This document shows, in pieces, positions 52,866-61,577 of a DNA stretch of 64,000 nucleotides; position 1 is the stretch's first letter, and each line of letters begins with the position of its first letter. Both the position numbers and the translations under genes were made by a program. Source of the DNA: Paracoccaceae bacterium (lineage in GTDB: Bacteria > Pseudomonadota > Alphaproteobacteria > Rhodobacterales > Rhodobacteraceae); the NCBI GenBank assembly GCA_030750975.1, contig JASMHC010000006.1, positions 1 through 64,000 of the forward strand, given 5' to 3'. A model generated the notes under the pieces. That model was given only the letters and a program-made list of their open reading frames with translations, was not told the origin of the DNA and ran no database searches.

Positions 52866-54041
52866 TCAGTGCTTTGGGGCCACCGTCTGCAACTTGTTTC
52901 CCAGACCGTCCAACATCGTCAGGCAGGCGCTAAGCTGATCTGTGCCAAGATATTCATCGGCTTTATGGGCCTGCTCGATGGAACCTGGCCCACAAATCAC
53001 CGCAGACATGCCCAGCGACGCAAAAATACCCGCCTCGGTCCCGAAAGGAACAACATCTGCACCATTGCTTTTGGTCAGTTCCGCAACAATATCCCGCGCC
53101 TCGTTTTCTGTCGCTGGCTCAAGCCCGACAACCTCGGCAATCGTTTCGGTTGTTATGGACGCATTCGGATTGACCGCCCGCATTGCCGGAAGAAGGACGG
53201 TGTTCGCATAGGCTTCGATCTCGGATTTCACGAAGGTAAAATCACTGTCCTGAACCGGACGGAATTCCCAATCGACCGAAGCTGTCTGAGGGATCACATT
53301 ATGCGAAATTCCGCCACGCAGCCCGCCGGTGTTGATGGTGGTCCAGGGCGGATCAAACCGGCTGTCCGAGGGCGCTCGGGATTTCAAAGCCTCTGCCAGT
53401 TCAAGCAGGCGCGAAACATATCGGACAGCATATTCAACGGCGTTCACCCCGTTGTCGGGCATGGATCCGTGGCCCGCCTGACCGCGGAAATGCGTCGTGT
53501 ATTCGCAACAGCCCTTGTGGCCCTCGACCACGGCCATCATCGTTGGTTCGCCGATGATGGCCAGTGACGGACGGATGTCTTGCGCCTTCAGCCATATGGC
53601 AAGATCCTGAGCGCCAAGGCATCCTGTTTCCTCGTCATAGGTAAACGAGAAATGCAACGGGCGGCTTAACGGTCTTGCGGCAAACTCGGGCGCCTTGGCG
53701 ACGGCGGCGGCAATAAATCCTTTCATGTCACAGGCTCCGCGCCCGAAAAGCTTGCCGTCGTTTTCGGTCATGACAAAGGGATCATAGCTCCAGTCCTGAT
53801 CGGTCACAGGCACAACGTCAGTATGGCCCGAAAGCACGATCCCACCGGGTTCGTCGGGTCCAAGCGTGGCCCAAAGGTTGGCTTTGTCGCCCTTGTCGGA
53901 ATGGGCCAGTTGAACATCGGCACCCGCAGCCTCAAGCCGTTCGGCCAGAAAGGATACAAGCGCAAGATTGCTGTCGCTGGATATTGTCGGATAGCTGATC
54001 AGCTGGCCCAACAGGGCCTTGGTTTCATCTAACGTGGTCAT
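52866..54041 (-). CDS. M20-family deacetylase, acetylornithine deacetylase (ArgE)-like
   Basis: 391 residues. GIVLSGHTDVVPVTDQDWSY is the first zinc His-x-Asp, FGRGACDMKGFIA the bridging Asp, FTYDEETGCLGAQDL the catalytic Glu pair, IGEPT the next ligand, and PGSIEQAHKADEY the final His. Typical of ArgE: deacylation of N-acetyl-amino acids. It lies 3 bp downstream of a DoeA-like gene on the minus strand. In ectoine degradation a deacetylase (DoeB) acts after DoeA; here an M20 enzyme occupies that place. Confidence 0.87.
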   Translation of the reverse strand: MTTLDETKALLGQLISYPTISSDSNLALVSFLAERLEAAGADVQLAHSDKGDKANLWATLGPDEPGGIVLSGHTDVVPVTDQDWSYDPFVMTENDGKLFGRGACDMKGFIAAAVAKAPEFAARPLSRPLHFSFTYDEETGCLGAQDLAIWLKAQDIRPSLAIIGEPTMMAVVEGHKGCCEYTTHFRGQAGHGSMPDNGVNAVEYAVRYVSRLLELAEALKSRAPSDSRFDPPWTTINTGGLRGGISHNVIPQTASVDWEFRPVQDSDFTFVKSEIEAYANTVLLPAMRAVNPNASITTETIAEVVGLEPATENEARDIVAELTKSNGADVVPFGTEAGIFASLGMSAVICGPGSIEQAHKADEYLGTDQLSACLTMLDGLGNKLQTVAPKH

Positions 54042-54044
54042 GGT

Positions 54045-55229
54045 CTAAGGCTTTACGAATAGCTTGCGTTCGATATCACACAGTACCTCGGCCGGGCCGT
54101 GCTCGGGTATCAGGATCGTTTCGGTGGTTTCCAAACCCCAGCTGTCCATCCACAGGGCGGGCATAAAATGAAACACCATACCTGGTTCAAGCACCGTTTC
54201 ATCTTCGGACCGGAGCGAGGCCGTGCGCTCCCCCCAATCCGGCGGATAGCTTAGGCCAACGGGGTATCCCATACGCCCCGAGCGTTCGATCCCGTGATTT
54301 GCCAGAACCCGCATAAAAGCATTCGCGATATCGCACGTCCGGTTGCCCGCCCGGGCCATGTTAAGCGCGGCTTCGATACCTTCCAGTTGCGCGGCTTCGG
54401 CCCGCTTCATTTCGTCCGTGGGTGTGCCCAGAAACACCGTGCGGCAAAGCGGTGCATGATAGCGCCGATAGCAGCCGGAAAGCTCAAAGAACGTCGCTTC
54501 GCCCTTCCGCATCGGCGCCCCGTCCCAGGTCAGATGGGCCGCCGTTGCATCCAGCCCCGACGGGGTCAGCGGTACGATTGCCGGATAATCGCCCCAGTCA
54601 TCTTCGACACCGGTGATCCCTGCATGCATGATATCCGCAACCAGATCGTTCTTGCGTACACCCGGTTCCGCCCGGTCAATTGCCGTCTGGACAATTTTGC
54701 CTGAAATACGGGCGGCCTTGCGGATAAAACCGATTTCGTCATCCGATTTGATCAGGCGTTGCCAGTTCACCAAAGCTGTGGCGTCAATCAATTCGGCGTC
54801 GGGCAGGGCCGCCTGCAACATCGAATGGGCTTTGGCCGAGTAATAATAGTTCTCCATCTCGACACCGACACGGGAATTGGCGAACCCGAGTGCCTTCAGG
54901 TGCCGGGCCAGGTCCTGCATCGGATGGCGTTCAGTGGACTGAACAAAATGATCCTCGTAGCCAATGATATTCTCAGGCTTCATCCAGCAGGTCCGCCGGC
55001 CGCCAAACATGTCCATCTTGCGGCCCCACCAGATCGGTTCGCCTTCGGGGCCCAGAATTACCCCTTGATGAACATAGAACGACCAGCCGTCATAACCGGT
55101 CAGCCAGGCCTGATTTGACGGGTCGGTCACAAACAGCACATCCAGACCGGCCAACTGCATCGCCGCGCGGGTTTTGGCTAGTCTTCGGTCATATTCCGAC
55201 AGGGAAAATGGCGCGGGGTTCTGGGGCAT
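54045..55229 (-). CDS. M24-family hydrolase, ectoine hydrolase (DoeA/EutD)-like
   Basis: 394 residues. The N-terminal DoeA/EutD-type sequence is striking: FVTDPSNQAWLTGYDGWSFY, WWGRKMDMFGGRRTCWM, VQSTERHPMQDLA and VGVEMENYYYSAKAHSML. The pita-bread domain carries ARISGKIVQTAI, FFELSGCYRRYHAPLCRTVF and MGYPVGLSYPPDWGERTASL. DoeA opens the ectoine ring to N-acetyl-2,4-diaminobutyrate. Coupled with an M20 deacetylase downstream and divergent from lyase, racemase and transporter genes. Ectoine itself or a related cyclic amidine is the probable substrate. Confidence 0.83.
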   Translation of the reverse strand: MPQNPAPFSLSEYDRRLAKTRAAMQLAGLDVLFVTDPSNQAWLTGYDGWSFYVHQGVILGPEGEPIWWGRKMDMFGGRRTCWMKPENIIGYEDHFVQSTERHPMQDLARHLKALGFANSRVGVEMENYYYSAKAHSMLQAALPDAELIDATALVNWQRLIKSDDEIGFIRKAARISGKIVQTAIDRAEPGVRKNDLVADIMHAGITGVEDDWGDYPAIVPLTPSGLDATAAHLTWDGAPMRKGEATFFELSGCYRRYHAPLCRTVFLGTPTDEMKRAEAAQLEGIEAALNMARAGNRTCDIANAFMRVLANHGIERSGRMGYPVGLSYPPDWGERTASLRSEDETVLEPGMVFHFMPALWMDSWGLETTETILIPEHGPAEVLCDIERKLFVKP

Positions 55230-55348
55230 CGGGCATTCAATCCAGATTGAGGCAAGTCAATTGACAGGGGCTTTGGTCGTGTGGTGTTCTCGGAAGACTG
55301 GAATGCCGTGACATAAACAGTCAACATAAATGATTTCGAGGGTTATCG

Positions 55349-56224
55349 ATGAAATTGGCCCGCCCCGCGCATGACTGGCCCAAAGATGGCAAACAACGTC
55401 AGGCCATTCAGCCGGTTATCTGCTATCCGCCAGAGACATTGCCAAAGCCCGATTTCGGGCGCATGGCGGCACTCAGGCAATCGGCGGCCAAGACCGCTCA
55501 GATCATCGTGCTGCCGCGCGACGCAAGATGTGTCGAAGTGCCTGCCGGAGCGTTCTTTCGCATTCTTTGTGCCGAGGGCGCGCAGGTCGGCGATCTTAAC
55601 CTGTGGAATGCCAAAGATTTTTCCGAACGCTTCTATTCCGGCAAAACCCGCGCCCTGCACGGCATGCATCTGTCAACCGGCGACAGGTTGTGGTCGGGGT
55701 TTCCGCATATGCGCCCCATGGCAACGATCTTTGACGACACGCTGGACTGGTACGGGTTCGACGAATTCGGCGGATCGGTACATGACGTGATCGGCACTCG
55801 ATGCGACCCTTATACCGGGCGGCTGTTGTCTGGCGGGGATTACCATTATTGCTGTCACTCGAACCTGACACGCGCATTGGCATCACATAGTGGTCTTGAC
55901 CTTCACGCGGCCGAGAAGCACGTCCATGACGTGTTGAACGTCTTCATGTGCACCGGTTTTACCCGCGACACCGGCCAGTATTTCATGAAGGCAAGCCCCG
56001 TTCGCGCGGGGGATTATCTGGAATTCTTTGCCGAGATCGACCTACTGGTCGGCCTTTCCGCCTGTCCCGGAGGCGATTGCTCGGCTCAGCATTCATCCGA
56101 TGAAGCAACCTGCCACCCTTTGCACATCGAAATCTGGGATCCGGGCGAAGCGCTTCGAAAGCAGCACCAAATACCGGAAACGAACCCGTACCCACGCACA
56201 CATGGTGTCGGTCAGACCAAATGA
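55349..56224 (+). CDS. DUF1989-family protein (urea-carboxylase-associated type)
   Basis: 291 residues. VPAGAFFRILCAEGAQVGDL, NLWNAKDFSERFYSGKTRAL, DEFGGSVHDVIGTRCDPYTG and YHYCCHSNLTRAL, then NVFMCTGFTRDTGQYFMKAS and LVGLSACPGGDCSA with its conserved Cys residues are the DUF1989 pattern. The family occurs with urea carboxylase and amine-catabolic genes; the molecular role is not firmly known. First gene of the rightward catabolic operon (20 bp before the lyase), divergent to the DoeA-like gene. Confidence 0.85.
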   Translation: MKLARPAHDWPKDGKQRQAIQPVICYPPETLPKPDFGRMAALRQSAAKTAQIIVLPRDARCVEVPAGAFFRILCAEGAQVGDLNLWNAKDFSERFYSGKTRALHGMHLSTGDRLWSGFPHMRPMATIFDDTLDWYGFDEFGGSVHDVIGTRCDPYTGRLLSGGDYHYCCHSNLTRALASHSGLDLHAAEKHVHDVLNVFMCTGFTRDTGQYFMKASPVRAGDYLEFFAEIDLLVGLSACPGGDCSAQHSSDEATCHPLHIEIWDPGEALRKQHQIPETNPYPRTHGVGQTK

Positions 56225-56243
56225 AATATCCAAGGATCGATGA

Positions 56244-57287
56244 ATGCGCATTGTGAAAAACCCCCATCGTGGCAAAGGAAAACTGGCCCCCGACGCGCCA
56301 TATCCGTCCACCGATGCCGTGCGTGTTTCCGGGCTTCTTGGCATGTGCCCGAAATTCGCTGAAACCGATCTGGTAAGCGCTGAAAACCTCGCACCAGTAT
56401 CCGGCTTTTGGGTGAAAGACGAACGCAGCCGGATGGGGCTTGGATCATTCAAGGCGCTTGGCGCGGCCTATGTCATCGCGCGGCAGGCCTTTGAGCAAAC
56501 CAAGACACCAAATGCCGAAACCCTGAAAGGCCGCACCTATGTCACCGCCAGTGCCGGCAATCACGGATTAAGCGTGGCCGCCGGGGCGAAAACCTTCGGC
56601 GCTTCGGCCATCGTCTATATCGCCGAAACCGTGCCCGAAACCTTTGCCGACAGGCTGCGCGACATCAATGCGGTTCCGGTTCGGGCGGGCGCAGACTATG
56701 CCGCCTCGATGCGGGAAGCAGCGAAAGCTGCACAGGACAACGGCTGGATCCTATTGTCAGACAGTTCCTGGGAAGGCTACACCGAGCTGCCCCACACCCT
56801 GATGGAGGGCTATTTGCAGATGGCGGCCGAAGCCGCCGAACAAATGCCCCGGCGTCCGACGCATATATTCTTGCAGGCCGGGGTCGGCGGCCTGGCAGGG
56901 GCCGTGGCAGCCTATGCCCGTCAGGTTTGGGGGGATGCGCCGGTAATCACGGTTGTCGAACCGGAAGCCGCCCCTGCGCTGCAAGCCAGTATTGAGGCAG
57001 GCAGTTGCGTTTTTGCCCCGGGTCCGGACAGTGTCATGGGTCGGCTGGACTGCAAGGAACCCTCGCTGATTGCCCTGAACGGTTTGGCGCGGGATGCGGA
57101 CTGGTTTCTTACCCTGTCCGATGAAGCCGTGTGTGAGCACCTTCCCGCCATGGCCGCTGAAGGCCTTGAAACCACCGCATCTGGCGGGGCGGGAATTGCC
57201 GCTGCGATGAACGGGCAGGTGCAATCCGCCCTGGGGATCGGTCCTGCATCAACTGTGCTTTGCTTCCTGTCCGAGGTTTCGCAATGA
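56244..57287 (+). CDS. PLP-dependent lyase, diaminopropionate ammonia-lyase-like
   Basis: 347 residues of fold-type II PLP enzymes. FWVKDERSRMGLGSFKALGA contains the PLP lysine. VTASAGNHGLSVAAGAKTFG is the phosphate/substrate loop, HIFLQAGVGGLAGAVAAYAR the glycine-rich loop, and TASGGAGIAAA the C-terminal region. The layout, starting RIVKNPHRGKG with a PKFAETDL segment, follows DpaL more than threonine dehydratase (EutB). It would remove ammonia from a 2,3- or 2,4-diamino acid. The stop overlaps the next gene (ATGA). Confidence 0.83.
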   Translation: MRIVKNPHRGKGKLAPDAPYPSTDAVRVSGLLGMCPKFAETDLVSAENLAPVSGFWVKDERSRMGLGSFKALGAAYVIARQAFEQTKTPNAETLKGRTYVTASAGNHGLSVAAGAKTFGASAIVYIAETVPETFADRLRDINAVPVRAGADYAASMREAAKAAQDNGWILLSDSSWEGYTELPHTLMEGYLQMAAEAAEQMPRRPTHIFLQAGVGGLAGAVAAYARQVWGDAPVITVVEPEAAPALQASIEAGSCVFAPGPDSVMGRLDCKEPSLIALNGLARDADWFLTLSDEAVCEHLPAMAAEGLETTASGGAGIAAAMNGQVQSALGIGPASTVLCFLSEVSQ

Positions 57288-58417
57288 GAGGGTTCGAACA
57301 GGCAGAGTTCGAAGCCCGCACTGCAAGGGCGCAGGCCCTGATGGCGCAAAACAGCCTTGCGGCCTTGTTGCTGACGACCGAACAAGAGGTCCGCTATTTC
57401 ACCGGCTTTCTGACCCGCTTTTGGGAAAGCCCGAGCAGACCGTGGTTTCTGATCGTACCCGCCACCGGCAAACCGGTTGCGGTGATCCCGTCCATTGGCG
57501 CGGCCTTGATGGGGCAAACCTGGATCGACGATATCCGCACCTGGCGCGCGCCGGATCTGAGTGACGACGGTGTGAGCTTGCTGGCCGACACGCTGAACGA
57601 ACTGGCCCCGGACGGTCTGATCGGTATCCCCGATGGGCATGAAACCCATCTGCGCATGCCACTGGCCGATATGAAACGGCTATCGGGCAAAGTGCGCCTG
57701 ACAACGGATTTCGGCATCATCCGCCAATTGAGAATGGTCAAATCCACGGCGGAAATATCGAAGATCAAAATGGCGTGTCAGATCGCCGGAAACGCCTTTG
57801 CCCGTGTCCCGGAAATCGCCGGGGCCGGCGTGCCGCTGGACCGCGTGTTCCGCGCTTTTCAGATGCTTTGCCTGGAAGAGGGCGCCGATTGGGTGCCCTA
57901 TCTGGCAGGGGGTGCTGACCAGGGCGGCTATTGCGACGTCATCTCGCCCGCGCGGGAAACACCGCTTTGCGGCGGGGATGTTCTGATGCTGGATACGGGG
58001 CTGGTTTGGGACGGGTATTTTTCGGACTACGACCGGAACTGGTCAATCGGCCCTGCAACTCAGCCCGTGAAAGACGCGCATGCAAGATTGATTGAAGCCT
58101 CGGACGCCGCGTTTGAAATCGCCAAACCGGGCGCCACCGCGGCCGATTTGTTTCAGGCGATGAACGCGGTGTTAACCCGCGACGCGAAGGGCACCGATGC
58201 CGGGCGTCTGGGGCATGGTCTGGGCATGTCGCTGACCGAATGGCCCTCGCTGATCCCGACAGATCATACGGTTTTGCAAAGCGGTATGGTTTTGACCCTT
58301 GAACCGGGGATTGCGGTTGGCGACAGAATTCTGGTTCACGAAGAAAATATCGTGATCACCGAAGGTCACGCCGCTTATCTAAGCCCGCGGATCGGGCCGG
58401 AGTTACCCGAGTTATGA
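57284..58417 (+). CDS. Second M24-family metallopeptidase/creatinase-fold hydrolase
   Basis: 377 residues from the ATG at 57284. A creatinase-like N-domain (AALLLTTEQEVRYFTGFLTR) is followed by the pita-bread domain with metal ligands: VLMLDTGLVWDGYFSDYDRN, GRLGHGLGMSLTEWPSLIPT, LEPGIAV and VHEENIVITEGH. It resembles Xaa-Pro dipeptidases and ectoine/arginine-amide hydrolases. A second M24 enzyme in one cluster suggests two ring- or amide-opening steps, or a different substrate than the DoeA-like enzyme. Overlaps the eutA-like gene by 4 bp. Confidence 0.86.
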   Translation: MRGFEQAEFEARTARAQALMAQNSLAALLLTTEQEVRYFTGFLTRFWESPSRPWFLIVPATGKPVAVIPSIGAALMGQTWIDDIRTWRAPDLSDDGVSLLADTLNELAPDGLIGIPDGHETHLRMPLADMKRLSGKVRLTTDFGIIRQLRMVKSTAEISKIKMACQIAGNAFARVPEIAGAGVPLDRVFRAFQMLCLEEGADWVPYLAGGADQGGYCDVISPARETPLCGGDVLMLDTGLVWDGYFSDYDRNWSIGPATQPVKDAHARLIEASDAAFEIAKPGATAADLFQAMNAVLTRDAKGTDAGRLGHGLGMSLTEWPSLIPTDHTVLQSGMVLTLEPGIAVGDRILVHEENIVITEGHAAYLSPRIGPELPEL

Positions 58418-59121
58418 GCAAAATCGCCTATTCCATGATCCCCGAAGTGGACCTGCCTCCTCCGCTTGGACTGATCGTTTTGCAGACCGATGAAACCGTC
58501 GAACCGGAATTTTCGCGAAGCTTTGCAAAGGTCCCGTCACCGATTTATGTGACACGTATTCCCAGCGGCGACGAAGTTACGACCAAGACGCTTTCAGAGA
58601 TGGAAAACCACATCTCTGGCGCTGCATCCCTGTTGCCGAAATCCCTTTCCTTTCCGGTCATAGGCTATTGCTGCACCTCGGCCAGTTCGGTGATCGGTTC
58701 GGACAAGGTTGAAAAACTGGTCCAGACGGCCTGCAACGCAAAGATGGTGACGAACCCGTTGCGGGCGGCCATTGCGTTTGCCGGGCAAAAGGGCATTTCA
58801 AAGCTCGCGATGCTGTCGCCCTATATTGGCGAGGTGAACACGCCCCTGCGCACGGCTTTTCAACAGGCGGGCCTGTCCACCGACGTCTTTGGAAGCTTCG
58901 GAGAAGCCGAAGAAGCAAAAGTCGCCCGTATCTCGTCCCAATCGGTTTTCGACGGCGCGGTCAGGCTCGGCAGTGATCCATCTGTCGAGGGCGTTTTTCT
59001 AAGTTGTACGAATTTGAAGACCTATGATGTGATCGCCGAAATCGAGCGGCATATCGGAAAACCTGTCTTTTCAAGCAACTCGGCACTGGCGTGGCATATG
59101 AAAGCCCAGATAAATACCTGA
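58414..59121 (+). CDS. eutA: Asp/Glu racemase-superfamily protein, EutA-like
   Basis: 235 residues. LGLIVLQTDETVEPEFSRSF, VTRIPSGDEVTTKTLSEMEN, IGYCCTSASSVIG (first catalytic Cys), LRAAIAFAGQKGISKLAMLS, PYIGEVN and VFLSCTNLKTYDVI (second Cys), and SSNSALAWHM match the EutA/maleate-isomerase/arylmalonate-decarboxylase family found in ectoine utilisation clusters. The two cysteines imply a racemase or isomerase step. Ends the catabolic part of the operon; the transporter follows after 103 bp. Confidence 0.85.
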   Translation: MSKIAYSMIPEVDLPPPLGLIVLQTDETVEPEFSRSFAKVPSPIYVTRIPSGDEVTTKTLSEMENHISGAASLLPKSLSFPVIGYCCTSASSVIGSDKVEKLVQTACNAKMVTNPLRAAIAFAGQKGISKLAMLSPYIGEVNTPLRTAFQQAGLSTDVFGSFGEAEEAKVARISSQSVFDGAVRLGSDPSVEGVFLSCTNLKTYDVIAEIERHIGKPVFSSNSALAWHMKAQINT

Positions 59122-59224
59122 TCTTTGCCAGAAATTTGCAGTTGCGTGTACCGGACAGGGCTGTTCTTATGGGGCCAATCAAAAAATGATCGCAACACAG
59201 CGATCGAATTCAACAGGGTAAAGG

Positions 59225-60325
59225 ATGGCCGATTTGGGTGATAACCAATCGTTCGTAAAGTTTGATCGCGTTCAAAAGTCATATGACGGTGAAACGCTCG
59301 TCGTTAAAGACCTCAATCTGGAAATGCCCAAGGGCGAATTTCTGACCATGCTCGGGCCGTCCGGCTCGGGCAAGACGACATGTCTGATGATGCTGGCCGG
59401 TTTTGAAACTGCCACGCACGGAGAGATCCTGCTGGATGGCAAGCCGATCAACAATATTCCACCGCATAAACGCGGGATCGGCATGGTGTTCCAGAACTAC
59501 GCCCTGTTCCCGCATATGACCGTCGCTGAAAATCTTTCCTTTCCGCTGGAAGTCCGGAAAATGGACAAATCCACGCGCGAGGAAAAGGTGAAGCGGGCGC
59601 TGGACATGGTGCAAATGGGGGCCTTTGGCAACCGGCGGCCTGCGCAGCTTTCGGGTGGTCAGCAACAGCGTATCGCTTTGGCACGTGCGCTTGTTTTCCA
59701 GCCGGAGCTGGTCTTGATGGACGAACCGCTTGGTGCGCTTGATAAACAGCTTCGCGAACATATGCAGTTTGAAATCACCCGTCTGGCACATGAGCTGGGG
59801 ATTACAACCGTGTACGTCACCCATGACCAGACCGAAGCCCTGACGATGTCAGATCGTGTGGCGGTGTTTGATGATGGCCGGATTCAACAGCTTGCCCCGC
59901 CGGATCAGCTTTACGAGGAACCCGAAAACAGCTTTGTCGCGCAGTTCATCGGCGAAAACAACACTTTGGAAGGCACCGTCAAATCCATTCAAGGCGATCA
60001 ATGTCTGGTCGTTCTTGATGATGGAGAAGAGATTGACGCAAGGCCCGTGAATATCTCGAATGTCGGGGATCGCACCCGCGTTTCCATCCGCCCCGAGCGA
60101 GTTGAATTCAACAAGGCCCGCCTGCATGCCGATGCGCATACGCTGAAGGCGAAGGTTCAGGAATTCATCTATATGGGTGATATTTTCCGCTATCGTCTGT
60201 CCGTGGCTGGCAATGACGACTTCATTGTTAAAACGCGCAACGCGCCGGATGCGCTGCGCCTGTCTGCGGGTCAGGAGATTGAGATCGGTTGGCTGCCTGC
60301 CGACTGCCGGGCGCTTGACGCCTAA
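59225..60325 (+). CDS. PotA-type ABC transporter ATP-binding protein
   Basis: 366 residues. Walker A MLGPSGSGKTTCLMMLAG, Q-loop VFQNYALFPHMTVAEN, signature LSGGQQQRIALARAL, Walker B LVLMDEPLGALD, switch YVTHDQTEALTMSDR, then a C-terminal TOBE domain (VRVSIRPERVEFN-like). It belongs to the spermidine/putrescine-type class, powering the permeases at 61578-62828 and 62835 onward. Confidence 0.93.
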   Translation: MADLGDNQSFVKFDRVQKSYDGETLVVKDLNLEMPKGEFLTMLGPSGSGKTTCLMMLAGFETATHGEILLDGKPINNIPPHKRGIGMVFQNYALFPHMTVAENLSFPLEVRKMDKSTREEKVKRALDMVQMGAFGNRRPAQLSGGQQQRIALARALVFQPELVLMDEPLGALDKQLREHMQFEITRLAHELGITTVYVTHDQTEALTMSDRVAVFDDGRIQQLAPPDQLYEEPENSFVAQFIGENNTLEGTVKSIQGDQCLVVLDDGEEIDARPVNISNVGDRTRVSIRPERVEFNKARLHADAHTLKAKVQEFIYMGDIFRYRLSVAGNDDFIVKTRNAPDALRLSAGQEIEIGWLPADCRALDA

Positions 60326-60428
60326 GAACCGAAGGCGCTCGGATCCGATGAGCGGCTTTCAAGCCATGCGTCCCGTCTGTGTGCATGGCTGTCACTAAAA
60401 AATCAGGCATTGTAAATGGGAGAAATAA

Positions 60429-61505
60429 ATGACTTTGAACAAGATTCTCATGGCCTCAACCGTGCTTGCATTTTCAGCGGGTGCCGTTGCGGCTGACGAG
60501 AGCATCACCGTTGTAAGCTGGGGTGGTGCTTATACGAAATCGCAGGTTGAAGCCTATCACAAGCCCTGGATGGCAAAGACCGGCATTCAGATCGTGTCAG
60601 AGGATTACAACGGCGGCCTTGCCGAAGTGAAAGCACAAGTGGAAGCCGGCAACGTCACCTGGGATCTGGTGGATGTGGAATTCTCGGATGCGGTTCGCGG
60701 ATGTGACGAAGGCCTGCTGGAAGAAATCGACCACTCGATCCTGCCGCCCGCACCTGACGGAACCCCGGCCGCTGAAGACTTTATCGAAGGCGCCCTGACC
60801 GATTGTGCGGTTGCAAACATCGTCTGGTCGACCGTATTCGCCTATGACAGCTCGAAAACTTCGGGCGTTGACAGCATCGACGATCTCTTTGATCTCGAAG
60901 CCTTCCCCGGCAAGCGCGGATTGCGGAAGAACCCGAAATCACTGCTTGAAATGGCTCTGATGGCCGACGGCGTTGCCGCGGCGGATGTCTATGACCTGCT
61001 GGAAACCGATGAAGGTGTAGATCGCGCCTTTGCCAAGCTTGACACCATCAAGGACAGCGTTGTCTGGTGGGAAGCAGGCGCACAGCCGCCACAGCTTCTG
61101 GCGGATGGCGAAGTGGTCATGACCACGGCCTATAACGGCCGTATCTTCAACGCGGCAGCCGGCGAAGGCAAGCCGTTCGAAGTTGTCTGGGATGGCCAGA
61201 TCATGGACTTTGATTTGTGGGTCATTCCGAAAGGCGCGCCAAACAAAGAAGAGGCTTTGGACTTTGTCGCCTTCTCGACCGATACCCAGCGTCTGGCCGA
61301 TCAGGCAAGCTGGATCTCGTATGGTCCGGCACGCAAATCGTCGGGTGCCCTGGTGGGCATGTACTATGACGGCTCGGTCGATATGGGACCGCATATGCCA
61401 ACAGCATCGGCGAACCTGACCAATGCGCTGGTCAACAATTTCGAATTCTGGGCCGACAACCAGGACGAATTGAACGAGCGTTTCAACGCCTGGCTGGCAA
61501 ACTGA
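60429..61505 (+). CDS. PotD-type periplasmic substrate-binding protein
   Basis: 358 residues with signal peptide TLNKILMASTVLAFSAGAVA. The mature protein starts ESITVVSWGGAYTKSQVEAY, the usual PotD/SBP-family-1 first strand. NPKSLLEMALMADGVAA, WWEAGAQPPQLLADGEVVM and FWADNQDELNERFNAWLAN at the C terminus agree. Ligand probably a cationic or zwitterionic N-compound matching the adjacent catabolic genes (ectoine-like or polyamine-like). Confidence 0.92.
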   Translation: MTLNKILMASTVLAFSAGAVAADESITVVSWGGAYTKSQVEAYHKPWMAKTGIQIVSEDYNGGLAEVKAQVEAGNVTWDLVDVEFSDAVRGCDEGLLEEIDHSILPPAPDGTPAAEDFIEGALTDCAVANIVWSTVFAYDSSKTSGVDSIDDLFDLEAFPGKRGLRKNPKSLLEMALMADGVAAADVYDLLETDEGVDRAFAKLDTIKDSVVWWEAGAQPPQLLADGEVVMTTAYNGRIFNAAAGEGKPFEVVWDGQIMDFDLWVIPKGAPNKEEALDFVAFSTDTQRLADQASWISYGPARKSSGALVGMYYDGSVDMGPHMPTASANLTNALVNNFEFWADNQDELNERFNAWLAN

Positions 61506-61520
61506 TCCATCCACGAAAAC

Positions 61521-61545
61521 GGAAAGGGGCCACCGGCCCCTTTCC
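61521..61545 (+). promoter_or_regulatory. Hairpin between binding-protein and permease genes
   Basis: GGAAAGGGGCC-ACC-GGCCCCTTTCC, an 11-bp perfect stem 16 bp after the binding-protein stop. Likely an mRNA stabiliser/partial terminator lowering permease expression, analogous to 16688-16709. Confidence 0.75.
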
Positions 61546-61577
61546 ACCGTTTCCGAAAGTTAAGTAAGGTTCTGCTC

